A stretch of 18,307 nucleotides of DNA, taken from positions 1 through 18,307 of the forward strand of contig RBNI01002502.1 of NCBI GenBank assembly GCA_003990745.1, read 5' to 3'. The notes below the pieces were generated by a model. That model ran no database searches. It was not told where the DNA came from and saw nothing but the letters and a program-made list of their open reading frames with translations. The stretch comes from Jimgerdemannia flammicorona (Eukaryota; Mucoromycota; Endogonomycetes; Endogonales; Endogonaceae). Made by a program: the position numbers and the translations under genes. This document shows positions 1 through 8,593 of the stretch, piece by piece. Every line of letters begins with the position of its first letter. Position 1 is the first letter of the stretch.

Positions 1-765
1 GGAGGAAACCCCCAATACCCCACTACTCAAGCCTGCGGGCCTCAATCACGTTGCCGTGTCAGCTCCCGGTTCCAGTTGAGTGCAGCCAAGACGCCTGAAA
101 TGGGTAGCCTCGGGCCCCCCGACCCCCCCAGATGACTGGGGCCCAACCCCATGAATCGCCCAAAGAAGCCGAGAGTGACACCTACCACCTAACTGCGCCG
201 CACCAATCAAAAGGCCCCACCGAAGCAGCACCCACCCCAGCCCCGATGACCGCCCCCAGCCTGGCACCCTACTGGTCCACCATAATTGCCCTTCCGCCTA
301 TCTGTGACGGCCATCTCCCCTCCCATCCCGACATCACCCGAAAAACAGTCACCTACGCCAGAACCGCGCTCGCCGGGAAGCTCGCCAAAGCCAGAGGGCC
401 CCACCACAGGCACCGAGGACCTGCAGGTAACCTATACTGAGCACTTGACGCCCAAGGTCGGCCGACTCCCTACGTAGCCCGAGACACACCGAGACGACTC
501 CTCGTTGGCGATGGCAAAAGGATGAAGGCGCCGCACCAAAACGGGTACACCCCAGACGCAGCTGAAGGTACCAGAATCCACGAAAAAGTGGAGGAAGCAC
601 CGATCTGACACCGATAAAGGGGCAACTCATCACCATTGCCCTCCTCCCACCATGCCTATGCAGGCACAGCAAACCAACCCGAGGTAGAGGGGGTAATAAT
701 AGGGGAAAGGGGACTTGGAAGGTTGCCTACCAAACCTTGTGACCGGTAAGGTAGCGGTGAAAGGA
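1..765. other. GC-rich unassigned sequence left of the LINE
   Basis: This stretch is GC-rich and contains normal numbers of CpG. Open frames exist on both strands (for example plus-strand 132-440), but none shows a motif I recognise: no zinc knuckle, protease, RT, RNase H or integrase signature. It lies where the RT part of the LINE's second ORF should be, but translation of the minus strand does not give RT motifs. It may be another repeat or the site at which the LINE was broken. I cannot name a function. Confidence 0.4.
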
Positions 766-796
766 GCGTGTCCAGAACCCCCTCCCACCGCTACCT
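749..796. repeat. 11-bp perfect inverted repeat at the LINE break
   Basis: Arms 749-759 (aggtagcggtg) and 786-796 (caccgctacct) are exact reverse complements separated by 26 bases. The structure sits where recognisable LINE ORF2 sequence ends. It could be a hairpin or the trace of a rearrangement. An arm of 11 bases can arise by chance in a window this size, so its meaning is uncertain. Confidence 0.5.
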
Positions 797-1969
797 CATT
801 TGTCATGCTTGTAACAACCTCAATAAAAACCTAGTAGGTCTCTCCCCTTCCTCCAGCCCCTGCCACCGCAAGCGGGCCACTATTCCCTGTAGCTTCACCT
901 CCTCCTCCTTTCATAACACTCCTTTAAGCTCTTTGACCTCCTGTCAGATTCGCACAATACACCAATCAGTCACCTCCCCATCCTCCAGCACACCTGCCCA
1001 TCTCCCCATAAGTGCTGCCAGATGCTGGGAGGCCCACAGCACCCTCTGCCTTCGCTGAGTACACTTCCCTTTCCCTGCCTCCCTCCAATACCTCTGGGCA
1101 GTTGTCTTCAGTCTTCTCCAACGGCCTCCAATTCCCAAGCCCTGTTCCCGCCACCAACTAATATTCCCAACCACCTCTGTCTCCCAACCCTCCCACAACA
1201 CCCTATCTTCCAACAAAGAGGAATTTAGCTGCCAATATCCAGGCCCATCCTCATTTCCCCCAAACCTCCCCCCTCCAAGCAGCCTCCAGTGATCAGACCA
1301 CGGACACCATATCACTTCCAGCACCGACCAGACATCTGCTCCCCAACACTCTGCCGTCAGAACCCAGTCAATCCTGGAGCCCAGCTCTGCCACCCAGTGG
1401 GTGTACACCCGCCAATCGGCCCAAAGGTGTCTTCCTGAGTCCACTAAAGAACACAATCTCTCTATTTCCAGCCAGTCCCCCAGCCCACCACTTTCGCCCC
1501 GCACCCCACTCCCACCATCAGTTCTATCCATCTCCTTATCCTGTACCATGTTGAAGTTACCCCCCATACAATCCAGACCAACTTCTCCCAATACACCAGT
1601 CTCTTTCAATCGGCGAATCCAATCCACCCTCTCCCCTCTTTCAGCTGGGCAATAACAAGACCCAACCATCAACGAGCCCTGTCCAGGCCTCTTCTACAAA
1701 CCCCACACCACATGAGACCCCCAATGTCCAATGTCCACAATGTCCCCCATCCCTTTCTGAATGGGAATACACACTTTCCCCCTCCATACTTCCATGCCCC
1801 CCCATTCCTTAGTCCAATCCTATAAGTCCACATCTTCCTCATATCGAACATCCTGTAGCAAGAAGAGGTCCGCGTCTAGTCCCTTAAGCCAACCAAATAT
1901 GTACTTCCTCCTAGCTGCCCCCTGTAACCCATTAACATTCAATGAGAATATCCTAGTTGTACTGTTCAT
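770..1969 (-). pseudogene. LINE ORF2 fragment: EEP endonuclease domain, RT lost
   Basis: The frame starts at an ATG at 1969-1967 and reads like an exonuclease-endonuclease-phosphatase (EEP) nuclease, which nicks target DNA to prime reverse transcription in LINEs. Near the N-terminus are SLNVNGLQG and LLQDVRYEE (the usual N and Q/E motifs). Then come GGNFNMVQDKEMDR (the GDFN motif with Asp replaced by Asn), SRIDWVL, and SDHWRLL (the SDH motif that supplies the catalytic His). A connector follows, including LEEGERPTRF, which in LINEs leads into RT, but the frame then dissolves near 770 without any RT motif. The frame is broken by TAG codons in the first 90 codons and by TGA and TAG codons after 950, plus a one-base slip at about 1670. 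It is therefore a dead fragment of roughly 400 codons, against about 1,000 or more for a full ORF2. Confidence 0.82.
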
Positions 1970-2000
1970 ATTGAAGGAATGTTGAATTGACTACCCCAAC

Positions 2001-3923
2001 CTAGTACTCCATGCGCATCTCATCTCCAGCCAGATCCAAGTGCCGTTCCGCCTCCAAGTCACCCTCCACAATAGCCTGAGCATCCAGTGCCTCCAAAATT
2101 TCCTGGCATTCCACCCCATCCACGACCTCCATATCTGACTGGTAGTCTAGGCAGACTGCGCACCACTTCTCCAGTCCCTTCCTCGAATTTCACAAGAAAA
2201 GTGCCCTGTCACTTGCAATCTTTCAAAGCTCCTCCTCCCGCTGATCATCCACTTGATATTCAACAGATTCCAAGAGAACGGCCAGGATCTCATTCCTCAT
2301 CTTCCTTGGCACCTCCTCCCCTTGCAGAATCTCCTCCCAATGTCTCTCCTCCATCACCCGGAAGTCCTCACCCCCCAGCTCTTCCGCCACCACCCCTTCT
2401 AGGGTCTTCCACATCCACTTTTCCTCATCCACTGCCTCTGCCACACCCTGAGTGATACGTCCCCCATCCACCTCTGGGTCCATCAGTGTGCTCCTCCTCA
2501 CTGACTCATCCCACTCCTCATCTGGCACATCCATCAGCTCCTCCACCCCCTCAGCCCCACCCTGGACACTATACTGAGGGTGCACACCCTCACTCATTTC
2601 AGCATCTACCGCCAACACACCTTCCTCCTCTACCCTCTCTCCAATCTGAGCCCCAACCTGGGCCATTTCACCCCCCTCAGCCCAAGCGCTCTCCTGCAAC
2701 CCTGCAACTCCTTCTTCTGAGCTTCCACCAGCCCTACCCCCACCCAGCCTCGCCAGCAGCTCCTTCTGTATTTTCCTCCCCTGCATCTTCTCCCAAACCC
2801 CTTTCTCCATCCGGACCTTCTTCCCATCCACCTCCCCTACCACCGTCCTGGCCTCAAACTCCTTCCAGGCCAATCTCCTCCTTGCCACCACCCCTTCCAG
2901 ATCCTCCAGCGCCTCCAACAGGTTCTCCTCCTCCTCCTGGGTCCCCTTCACCCTCGCGACCTTACACTCCACTGGTTCCCACCTCAGCATCGCTGGCCAG
3001 TCCCTCATCCTTCCCGTATTCTCCTTCCCAAACAGCCTCACCCTGACATCGACATCACCAGTCCTAAGCATGGTGCCCTCCCAGACCTTGAACCCAACAT
3101 CCACGATCTCACCATACTCCTTGATCGCCTCCACGACCATCTCCCTGGTCCTCTCCTTCAACACAGTTGGGAGATCCAACACCGTCAACTGCACCACCCG
3201 GGGGTCCCAGCACATGCACCAGGCCATAGGAACCACAACTCTGCCAACCATCACCCCCTTTTCCATGGCTGCCAACAAGGTGTCTTCCTCCTCAAACCCC
3301 ACCTCAACCCCCTCCTTTCCCCTCAAAAACTTCACTGAGGCCACTCCCTTAGCCTCTTGCACCACCAACCCCAAAATCATCCTTGCCGTCACCGCCAAGC
3401 CCCAGAAGCACATAGTGACTGCGAATTCTGACCTCGACTTTTTGAGTAACAGGGCCGACACCATGCCCGTCACACCATCTGCCAGGTCCCCAGGCCTCAT
3501 GCCCCCTCCCAGTCCTGAATCACCAACCGCCATCACATCTGGATTTTTCGCCAGATCCCCAGTCACAGCCCCATTAGCAGTCACAGACCCATCTCCAGCC
3601 CCTACTCCAGCTCCTACTCTACCACCAGAGGCTCCCCTGGGCACACCTCCCTGTCCTCCAGCAGCAGCCATCGAAGCCTTCCCCAGGCCCAGCCAACCAT
3701 CAAGCCCAGAAGCCATCTTCCCCATTCTGACCATGTCAGCAAAGGTTGACCTCTCCCCTCCTCTCTGCCTCAGACCACCCCTCCCTCCACCGCTGGTGCC
3801 TCTGCTTGCCCTCGAGGCCTCTGGCATCCCCAAACCATCACTCCTCCTCCCCACCTGCTGCCAGCCAAAGGCACTGTCACCCCCCTGGCCAGTACACTCA
3901 CCAGTTCGATCAGTGCTGTCCAT
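2001..3923 (-). pseudogene. LINE ORF1 (Gag-like nucleic-acid-binding protein), interrupted by two UGA codons
   Basis: An ATG at 3923 opens a 566-codon frame that stops at a TGA at 2225-2223. The same frame carries on with sensible sequence through a second TGA (2192-2190) to a TAG at 2003-2001, so the ancestral protein was probably about 640 residues. The first 150 residues are rich in Gly, Arg and Ala. Residues about 150-330 look structured and include LTVLDLPTVLKER and EYGEIVDVGFKV, which resemble a weak RRM-like fold as in other LINE ORF1 proteins; this is inference. A Glu-rich segment (EEEENLLEALEDLEG) may form a coiled coil, and the C-terminus is very acidic. I see no CCHC zinc knuckle, which many LINE ORF1 proteins have. 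Both internal stops are explained by CGA to TGA change. ORF2 starts about 31 bases downstream. The identification rests mostly on position beside the endonuclease. Confidence 0.72.
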
Positions 3924-3950
3924 GTTGCTAGTCGTCTGACACCAAAAACG

Positions 3951-4360
3951 TTGTAAAAAGTGTTGTCTGAGTCTTGTGTCACCCGAATGGTACTGGTGAA
4001 AGCCGGTGATGTTCAGATTAGTGCTATGTCAGATGCTACTATAGTGGGTCTATTGGACTATAAAATTCAAACACTTGGATGCTGGTCAAGCATGGCATTC
4101 CAAGGATATATTCACATGCCCATATCTCACATCTGTAATCTTCAGACCTCCATTTCTCTCAGCTACTGACATTTCTAACCATATGTCTGTGATATCAGTT
4201 AATTAGTAAAGTATATCTTGCTACATATAGGCCCATGATACCAGCTATTAATACAGAGTGCTGCATGCTCTCCACATTATTTTGGTATCATATTACTCAT
4301 AGTACCAACCTATCTTCTCTGCCTATACTTCCCTACTTTCCTTTAAGTGTCAGTCCTTTT
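3951..4360. other. Spacer without recognisable gene
   Basis: This region marks the fall from GC-rich LINE sequence to AT-rich DNA. A short frame (3960-4169, plus) and a minus-strand frame overlapping the LINE start have no motifs. CpG is nearly absent after about 4010. It may contain the 5' untranslated part of the LINE or decayed repeat DNA. Confidence 0.4.
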
Positions 4361-4448
4361 TCATTTTCACTTCTCTCACATCAGATCACATAATACTTCT
4401 TTTCTCATTCTTACTTCCCCAACATCAGATCACACAATACTTATTTGG
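4361..4448. repeat. 44-bp imperfect tandem duplication
   Basis: Units 4361-4404 and 4405-4448 share a core with catcagatcaca followed by aatactt at an offset of exactly 44 bases. They lie immediately left of the LTR-like repeat at 4454 and could be a duplicated regulatory block in an LTR U3 region. Function is unknown. Confidence 0.7.
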
Positions 4449-4453
4449 GCTGA

Positions 4454-4579
4454 TTTTTCTACCATATGTTTCTTTTCTTTTTATCCAAATACATATTCCT
4501 TAAATCAAAAATCTTTCCCAGGGTTCTTTCTTTCCCCTTTGAACTCATTATACCTCTTGACATTATTGCAAAAGATTGA
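4454..4579. repeat. LTR-like direct repeat, copy 1
   Basis: This 126-base segment recurs at 4844-4969 with exactly the same spacing at both ends (offset 390), so no insertions or deletions separate the two. Differences are mostly C/T and G/A transitions. The 3' third (ttgaactcattatacctctt onward to gattga) is identical in both. Copy 1 is followed by taagggggctcattcaagcc, which could be a priming or polypurine site next to an LTR edge. I read the pair as parts of two LTRs of one family; orientation is uncertain. Confidence 0.6.
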
Positions 4580-4843
4580 ATAAGGGGGCTCATTCAAGCC
4601 CACAGGTCAATGGATGCAGGAATGTCTTGAGTACTTAGGTCTTTAGTGTCATATATCATGTCTCTATTTTGGACTGCATAGTGGTCATATATTTTCTTTT
4701 TTGGTCTTCTTCACTTAATACTATCTAATTTAGTACTCTATATACTATATGCTACATAACATATATTAATATTTGCTTTTATGTACATTTGTACTCACTT
4801 TTTCTATTACCCTCTCTCCTCATATATATATATAAGAGACTAG
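4580..4843. other. AT-rich stretch between the two LTR-like copies
   Basis: Apart from the G-run and the short CA/GT-rich words right after copy 1, this holds AT-rich sequence and a short (TA)n run at about 4822-4833. I see no coding signal and no CpG. Confidence 0.35.
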
Positions 4844-4969
4844 TTTTTCTACTATATGTTTCTTTTCTTTTCACCCAAATACATATTCCTTAAATTAAAA
4901 ATCTTTTCTGAAGTTCTTTCTTCTCTCTTTGAACTCATTATACCTCTTGACATTATTGCAAAAGATTGA
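4844..4969. repeat. LTR-like direct repeat, copy 2
   Basis: Second copy of the 126-base repeat (see 4454-4579). It directly abuts the end of the decayed integrase reading of the AT-rich relic at about 4975, which suggests that the LTR-bearing element inserted into, or recombined with, that older pol sequence. Confidence 0.6.
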
Positions 4970-4974
4970 TAGTT

Positions 4975-5465
4975 ATTACAGATCTTAGCAATAATATTAT
5001 TTAGAGTCTTATTGATCTTTCCTACCTATCTATCTTTTCTGAAAATAATAAGCTATAGTTTAAATATACTAAATTTTATACTTTCTATAAAGAACCTCAA
5101 AGAGCTAATTCACAAATTCTATTTCTCTATCTAATGTTACTTACTTTGAGATCCTGAAGTAACAGATGATTTCTCTATACAAAAAATTAGCAATCAACTA
5201 TATATTGACTTTTTTGAGAGATCTTACTTATATTTATTTTGTGAAAAGATTTATGATAATAATGATATATTAGTTATTAGTTAATATTATAGATAGAGGA
5301 CCAATATCAGGATCTGATTTTATTTGTCTTGCTTCTGTTTCTGATATTTGTTATAGGTCTTAACAAATCATCTGATATCTTTCTCTATTTCTGATCACTA
5401 TATTATTTTTCTTACTTTATTATAGATATTTATTCCTCTTAGATGACCAAGTTCATATACTAACT
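4975..5465 (-). pseudogene. Integrase relic (HHCC and DDE core remnants)
   Basis: From about 5460 downward the minus strand reads like the zinc-binding N-terminal domain of a retroviral-type integrase: ELGHLRGI (second His region), then EKDIR, then FVKTYNKYQ, where the usual CNKC has become YNKY by two TGT/TGC to TAT/TAC changes. After about 200 poorly readable bases, TLDREIEFVN matches the catalytic-core segment normally read as T-D-R-G-T-E-F-V-N, so the second catalytic Asp codon survives. Next comes a remnant of the 'AYHPQTNG' motif (AYYFQK), and then KTLNNIIAKICNN after a frame slip. The reading stops at 4975, where LTR-like sequence begins, so the C-terminal domain is gone. Stops are TAG, TAA and TGA throughout. 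Confidence 0.72.
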
Positions 5466-5749
5466 TCATTACTTATTTTTTTTTATATTCTAATATAACT
5501 AGTAGTTTTCTTTACTTAAGTATTTCTCTATTAGTTTTGAATTGTTTCAAAGTTCTATTTATAATTATTTATATCTATTCTTTTAAATATTAGTACATCT
5601 TTCACTGTTTTAGATAAGTGATGATTTTATAATAGAGTTTTTTATTCATGTTTTCTTTACTAGATATAGGTCCCTTAGATATCTATAAGAGAGTATTAGT
5701 ATCATTATAGTTATATTATAGATCTATAGCTTTATAATTTATCTGATAA

Positions 5750-6030
5750 AGATTTCTTTGAGTTTACTTATAGTCAGTAGCTATGTGTAAGCTAAATGAT
5801 CTATCTGGATATAAAGTATCTTTCTATAAGATAGTAGTAAAATCTTTCTATAGTCTAAATAACTATAAGATACTCTAACTTATAAGATTTATATTCTCTT
5901 TCTTCTTTATAGATTTCTCAACTGAAATATATAATCATATAATCTATATTGTCTTTCTTCTGTATAAAGAATACTTCTAACCTAACTGAGCTTATATATA
6001 TTTATAAAATAAATATCTAAAATCAGTCAG
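5750..6030 (-). pseudogene. RNase H relic
   Basis: The minus-strand frame through stops gives RLEVFFIQKKDNIDYMIIYF, followed by EIYKEEREYKSYKLEYLIVI and ERFYYYLIERYF. This matches the Ty3/Gypsy RNase H pattern: a GAVL-Q-x-G-like strand, the Y-A-S-R segment, the KEE-Y--TELE helix with its catalytic Glu, and the F--YL-G--F-V-TDH strand. The first Asp region lies upstream and is poorly preserved. Substitutions such as ECL to EYL follow G-to-A change on the coding strand. It lies between the RT and integrase remnants, as expected. Confidence 0.72.
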
Positions 6031-6229
6031 ATCTTTTCAAGATAGGTGCTTGGATCAATCTGGTCTTAAGTTAATTGAATGCTTATTACTACTTACTGGT
6101 CTATTCAAATTTGATATTCTATTTGAATAATTTTCAAATAAAGTCTATAATATTGAAGAATCCTTTAATAAATCTCTAGTAATATATAGTAAGTCTCATA
6201 AAGACTTAGATATTAGTTACTATAGTTGA

Positions 6230-6600
6230 TCTTAGATAAGCTTCTACTTCTTAAATCTTAATAGAGTCTATATAGACTTTAGTCTGATTGATAATATGTT
6301 GAAGATAGATGATAATAATTTCAACAAATTTGTACTTTTTGGGCTTAATAAACAGACTATACTCTCTCAAATTTTTTAAAATTTGCTTAATATAATACAG
6401 ATATTCCTCAGCTGTTTTGCTGAAGATAATGTCATTATCTATATAGACTATCATCTATTTTTTCATATTATAATAAAATATCTTATTTATTATTCATTAA
6501 CAACTTGTTAGAATATTATATATTTCAAATAGTATTTACAAATAGATATAGGTTCTATCTAGAGTGATGAAGACTGACTTTTTACTAGATAGAATTCTGA
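6230..6600 (-). pseudogene. Reverse transcriptase relic with YIDN active site
   Basis: A 67-codon stop-free piece (6454-6251) reads MIVYIDNDIIFSKTAEEYLY, then IKQILKNLREYSLFIKPKKY. This is the palm motif and following helix of Ty3/Gypsy RT, usually V-Y-x-D-D-I-x-I-F-S. The second catalytic Asp is replaced by Asn (YIDN, codons 6445-6434), a change explained by C-to-T at a CpA on the opposite strand. Upstream, QVVNE in the same orientation corresponds to the FQ-x-x-x-N segment after the 'MPFGL' motif, and KSVFIT may match the segment before it. The fingers are not recognisable. The relic is inactive. Confidence 0.82.
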
Positions 6601-7659
6601 GTACAGATCTAGAGTAATATGTATAGTATTGTACTTTATCTTCTAGTATTATTAAAATATTACTAATGAGGAGTAGTATAATGAATTATTATATATATAT
6701 TTATAAGCTATAGAAGTTCTAATGGAACTTCTAACAGAAATTTTTATAAAAATTTTGATAAAATTTCCAACTAGCAGTTATAGTTACTAAATATAGTATA
6801 ACTATATATAAATAAACCAAATATACTATATTTAGTTATAACTCAAAATATATACAAATATTCTCTATATTGAGTGAATTATAACCTCAGCTCAACTTTC
6901 TCCAACTATAAGAATAAAGCAGTATTCTTATCAAAGAACCCTCAGATCCAACTCATTAATAATTTCAATTCTAATTAAATTGGAATATAAGAATAGTATC
7001 TTTCTCAGTATAAGAATCTAAAAGTAATACTCTGGACTATACTACTATAACAGATGATTGGAACTTAGTACTTTCTCACAAGAACTCAGAACTTAGGGCT
7101 GATAGTTATTTTGATTATCTGCAATATATTAATTTTATCAATATATAGTTTTATTAAAATTTAGTAGCAGCAGAAGTTACTCCCACTTATGAATAAGTTT
7201 TCTTTAAGGAATTTACCATGAATATAGACAACTTAGTCAATATTATGAATATTATTAGTATAATATACCTGGTTCAATAGAGGCAAATTACAAAGTTGAA
7301 GGTTGATGTAGTTTGGCTTGAGCCCCCAGTTACTTTGTTAAAAGCAACAAAATGTTCTTGGTGTTTAGTGGTATAATAGTCAAAAGCTGAATATCTGTGA
7401 GTGATTTCCTTATTGGAATGGTTCTCTGGATGTAGTGGTAATTTGTATGTGAATGGATTTCCTTCTTGGGTCAACTGGGAATTGGTAGAATTTTGTGTGT
7501 AGTGCGAGTGGTTTCCTTCTTAAGTGATAGGTGATTTCTGTGTAGTGTGGCAGGTTCCTTATGTATAATGGTCTGGCAATTTGGCAGTTTCCTTATGTGA
7601 TTTCTGCATGGCAACCTTGTATAGTATGACAGATTACTCAATAACTCAGGCTCACTGAG

Positions 7660-7890
7660 AACAATGAATAACTCAAATGTTGCAGATTCTTCCTGAATCA
7701 GCAGGCTTCTGGGAATAATACTCAGGTGGTGCAGATTCTTCCTGAATTGGCAGCTTTAACTGAGAAATAACTCAGATGGCATGGGTTCTTCTTAACCGGT
7801 AGCTATCTGAGAAATACAATGGTATGGATTCTTCCTGAATTGGTGGCTTCAACTGAGAATACAAACAGCTGGTAGCTTTTTGAGAAAGGG
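7660..7890 (-). repeat. Degenerate 44-49-bp tandem repeats in the LTR
   Basis: Four or five units built around a plus-strand core like gcagattcttcctgaattgg, followed by an actgagaataa-like word, start near 7682, 7731, 7780 and 7823. Spacing is about 49, 49 and 43 bases. The units differ by many substitutions, so the array is old. Similar shorter repeats occur at about 8030-8065 and 8112-8147 and at 7500-7620. Confidence 0.7.
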
Positions 7891-8239
7891 TCTCTTGGCA
7901 AAGTTACATCAAGGACTGACTTCATTTGTACAAATGGATCTACTGTGAAGTTGCATCAGAAACTGGCTTAAATAAGGCAGCTTTCTCTTAGGCTTTCTGG
8001 GAATGCAAAGAATAACTTAGAAATGGTGGTGAAGTTCTTCCTCAAACTTGGGTGGCAAACTCAGATTCTTCAGGCTTAGTCTGGCAAGCATACCAATAAT
8101 TCCAAAAGCAGTGAAGTTCTTCACTCAAACTTGGCAGCAAAATCAGCTTTGTATTAGAAAGTGGACTGGAGTGGGAATAAGGGGACCAAAGCTCAATCTT
8201 TAGAGGCTTCTTTGGTTTGTACTTCAATTCAGACTGTGG

Positions 8240-8245
8240 TTTATT
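8240..8245 (-). terminator. Polyadenylation signal AATAAA in the LTR
   Basis: The plus-strand tttatt reads AATAAA on the minus strand, about 20 bases downstream of the TATA box, a compact arrangement often seen in retrotransposon LTR R regions. Confidence 0.45.
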
Positions 8246-8263
8246 CACTCTTGTCTCTGGAGT

Positions 8264-8274
8264 AATTTATATAG
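8264..8274 (-). promoter_or_regulatory. TATA box of the minus-strand LTR
   Basis: The minus strand reads CTATATAAATT about 300 bases inside the LTR start, the usual place for a retrotransposon promoter. Transcription would run leftward through the AATAAA just downstream. Confidence 0.5.
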
Positions 8275-8342
8275 TTGTGGTTGCTACAGGTTACTATATT
8301 ACTAACTATAGATTGCTAACTATGGCAAGTGTTCCTTAAGAG

Positions 8343-8432
8343 TATAGTATATCTTGAGGGTATGGTGTATCTTGAGGGTATGGTGTATCTTGAGGGTATG
8401 GTGTATCTTGAGGGTATGGTGTATCTTGAGGG
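8343..8432. repeat. 18-bp minisatellite, five units, in LTR U3
   Basis: The plus-strand unit tatggtgtatcttgaggg is repeated at 8361, 8379, 8397 and 8415 without any change. A slightly different first unit lies at 8343-8360. The array lies in the U3 portion of the LTR, upstream of the TATA box with respect to the minus-strand promoter. Identical units in an otherwise decayed element point to recent slippage or copy correction. Confidence 0.93.
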
Positions 8433-8572
8433 TACAGGTAAACATACTGTTTCTGGTATCTCTGGCTAAATATACAGATTGGTGCAATAAAGTAGTCTTG
8501 GTTGCTTAGTGCACCAGATATAGTATGTGGCTAATTTATGATTTTGGTGGTACAATTCTGTTGCTTGTCACA

Positions 8573-8593
8573 TCAGCCCACACTAAAGGATGG
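8573..8593 (-). promoter_or_regulatory. Putative polypurine tract next to the LTR
   Basis: Directly before the LTR start, the minus strand reads CCTTTAGTGTGGGCTGA. It is purine-rich only in its 3' half but occupies the place where the polypurine tract primes second-strand synthesis in Ty3/Gypsy elements. Confidence 0.5.

Larger units (their letters stand above)
770..3950 (-). mobile_element. Truncated LINE (non-LTR retrotransposon), 5' half only
   Basis: Two consecutive minus-strand reading frames have the layout of a two-ORF LINE: a long glycine- and glutamate-rich ORF1 followed, about 31 bases after its terminal stop, by an ORF2 that begins with an apurinic-type (EEP) endonuclease. The RT domain that should follow the endonuclease is absent; recognisable coding ends near 770 and different GC-rich DNA follows. 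No poly-A or simple-repeat tail is visible. The whole unit is GC-rich and still has CpGs, in sharp contrast to the AT-rich gypsy relic to its right. The right (5') edge is placed near 3950, just upstream of the ORF1 start, because base composition falls soon after; the exact edge is not visible. Confidence 0.75.
4970..7265 (-). mobile_element. CpG-free, AT-saturated Ty3/Gypsy pol relic
   Basis: The block is extremely AT-rich, is full of TpA, and contains no CG dinucleotide that I can find. Read on the minus strand through its many stops it gives, in order, RT, RNase H and integrase remnants, the domain order of Ty3/Gypsy pol. No LTR, gag or protease can be made out; 6600-7265 should hold the RT fingers and protease, but there I see only AT-rich sequence without secure motifs. 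The right edge at about 7265 is abrupt and abuts the LTR of the next element, which probably inserted here. The pattern fits RIP or prolonged methylation-driven decay of an old copy. Confidence 0.8.
7266..8572 (-). repeat. Long terminal repeat (3' LTR) of the minus-strand gypsy element
   Basis: On the minus strand the element's coding tail ends in a G-rich tract followed by TGTGACA at 8572-8566, a standard Ty3/Gypsy LTR start. Downstream come a TATA box and AATAAA, as expected for U3 and R. The GC level and repeated words then continue until the AT-rich relic begins at about 7265. The exact inner end is not certain: candidates are the composition break at about 7265 and the base before TGGGGGCTCAAGCC near 7340, which could instead be a primer-binding-like site. 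At about 1.2-1.3 kb this is a long LTR, swollen by internal tandem repeats. No second LTR is visible at the right end of the element. Confidence 0.65.

Noticed and set aside
2486..3939. Long plus-strand open frames (2486-3046 and 3070-3939), Pro/Ser/Thr-rich
   Set aside because: They lie opposite LINE ORF1 and are the complement of its Gly/Glu/Arg-rich codons; no motif or independent support.
7266..7345. tRNA gene suggested by ggttcaatag and ggcttgagccccca words
   Set aside because: No cloverleaf could be built; at most these resemble a T-arm or a primer-binding complement next to the LTR edge.
7274..8248. Minus-strand open frames at 7274-7474 and 8042-8248 as small genes
   Set aside because: They lie inside the LTR, follow its repeat units and show no protein motif.
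8343..8432. CRISPR-like array
   Set aside because: The units are contiguous 18-bp repeats with no spacers, inside an LTR of a eukaryotic retrotransposon.
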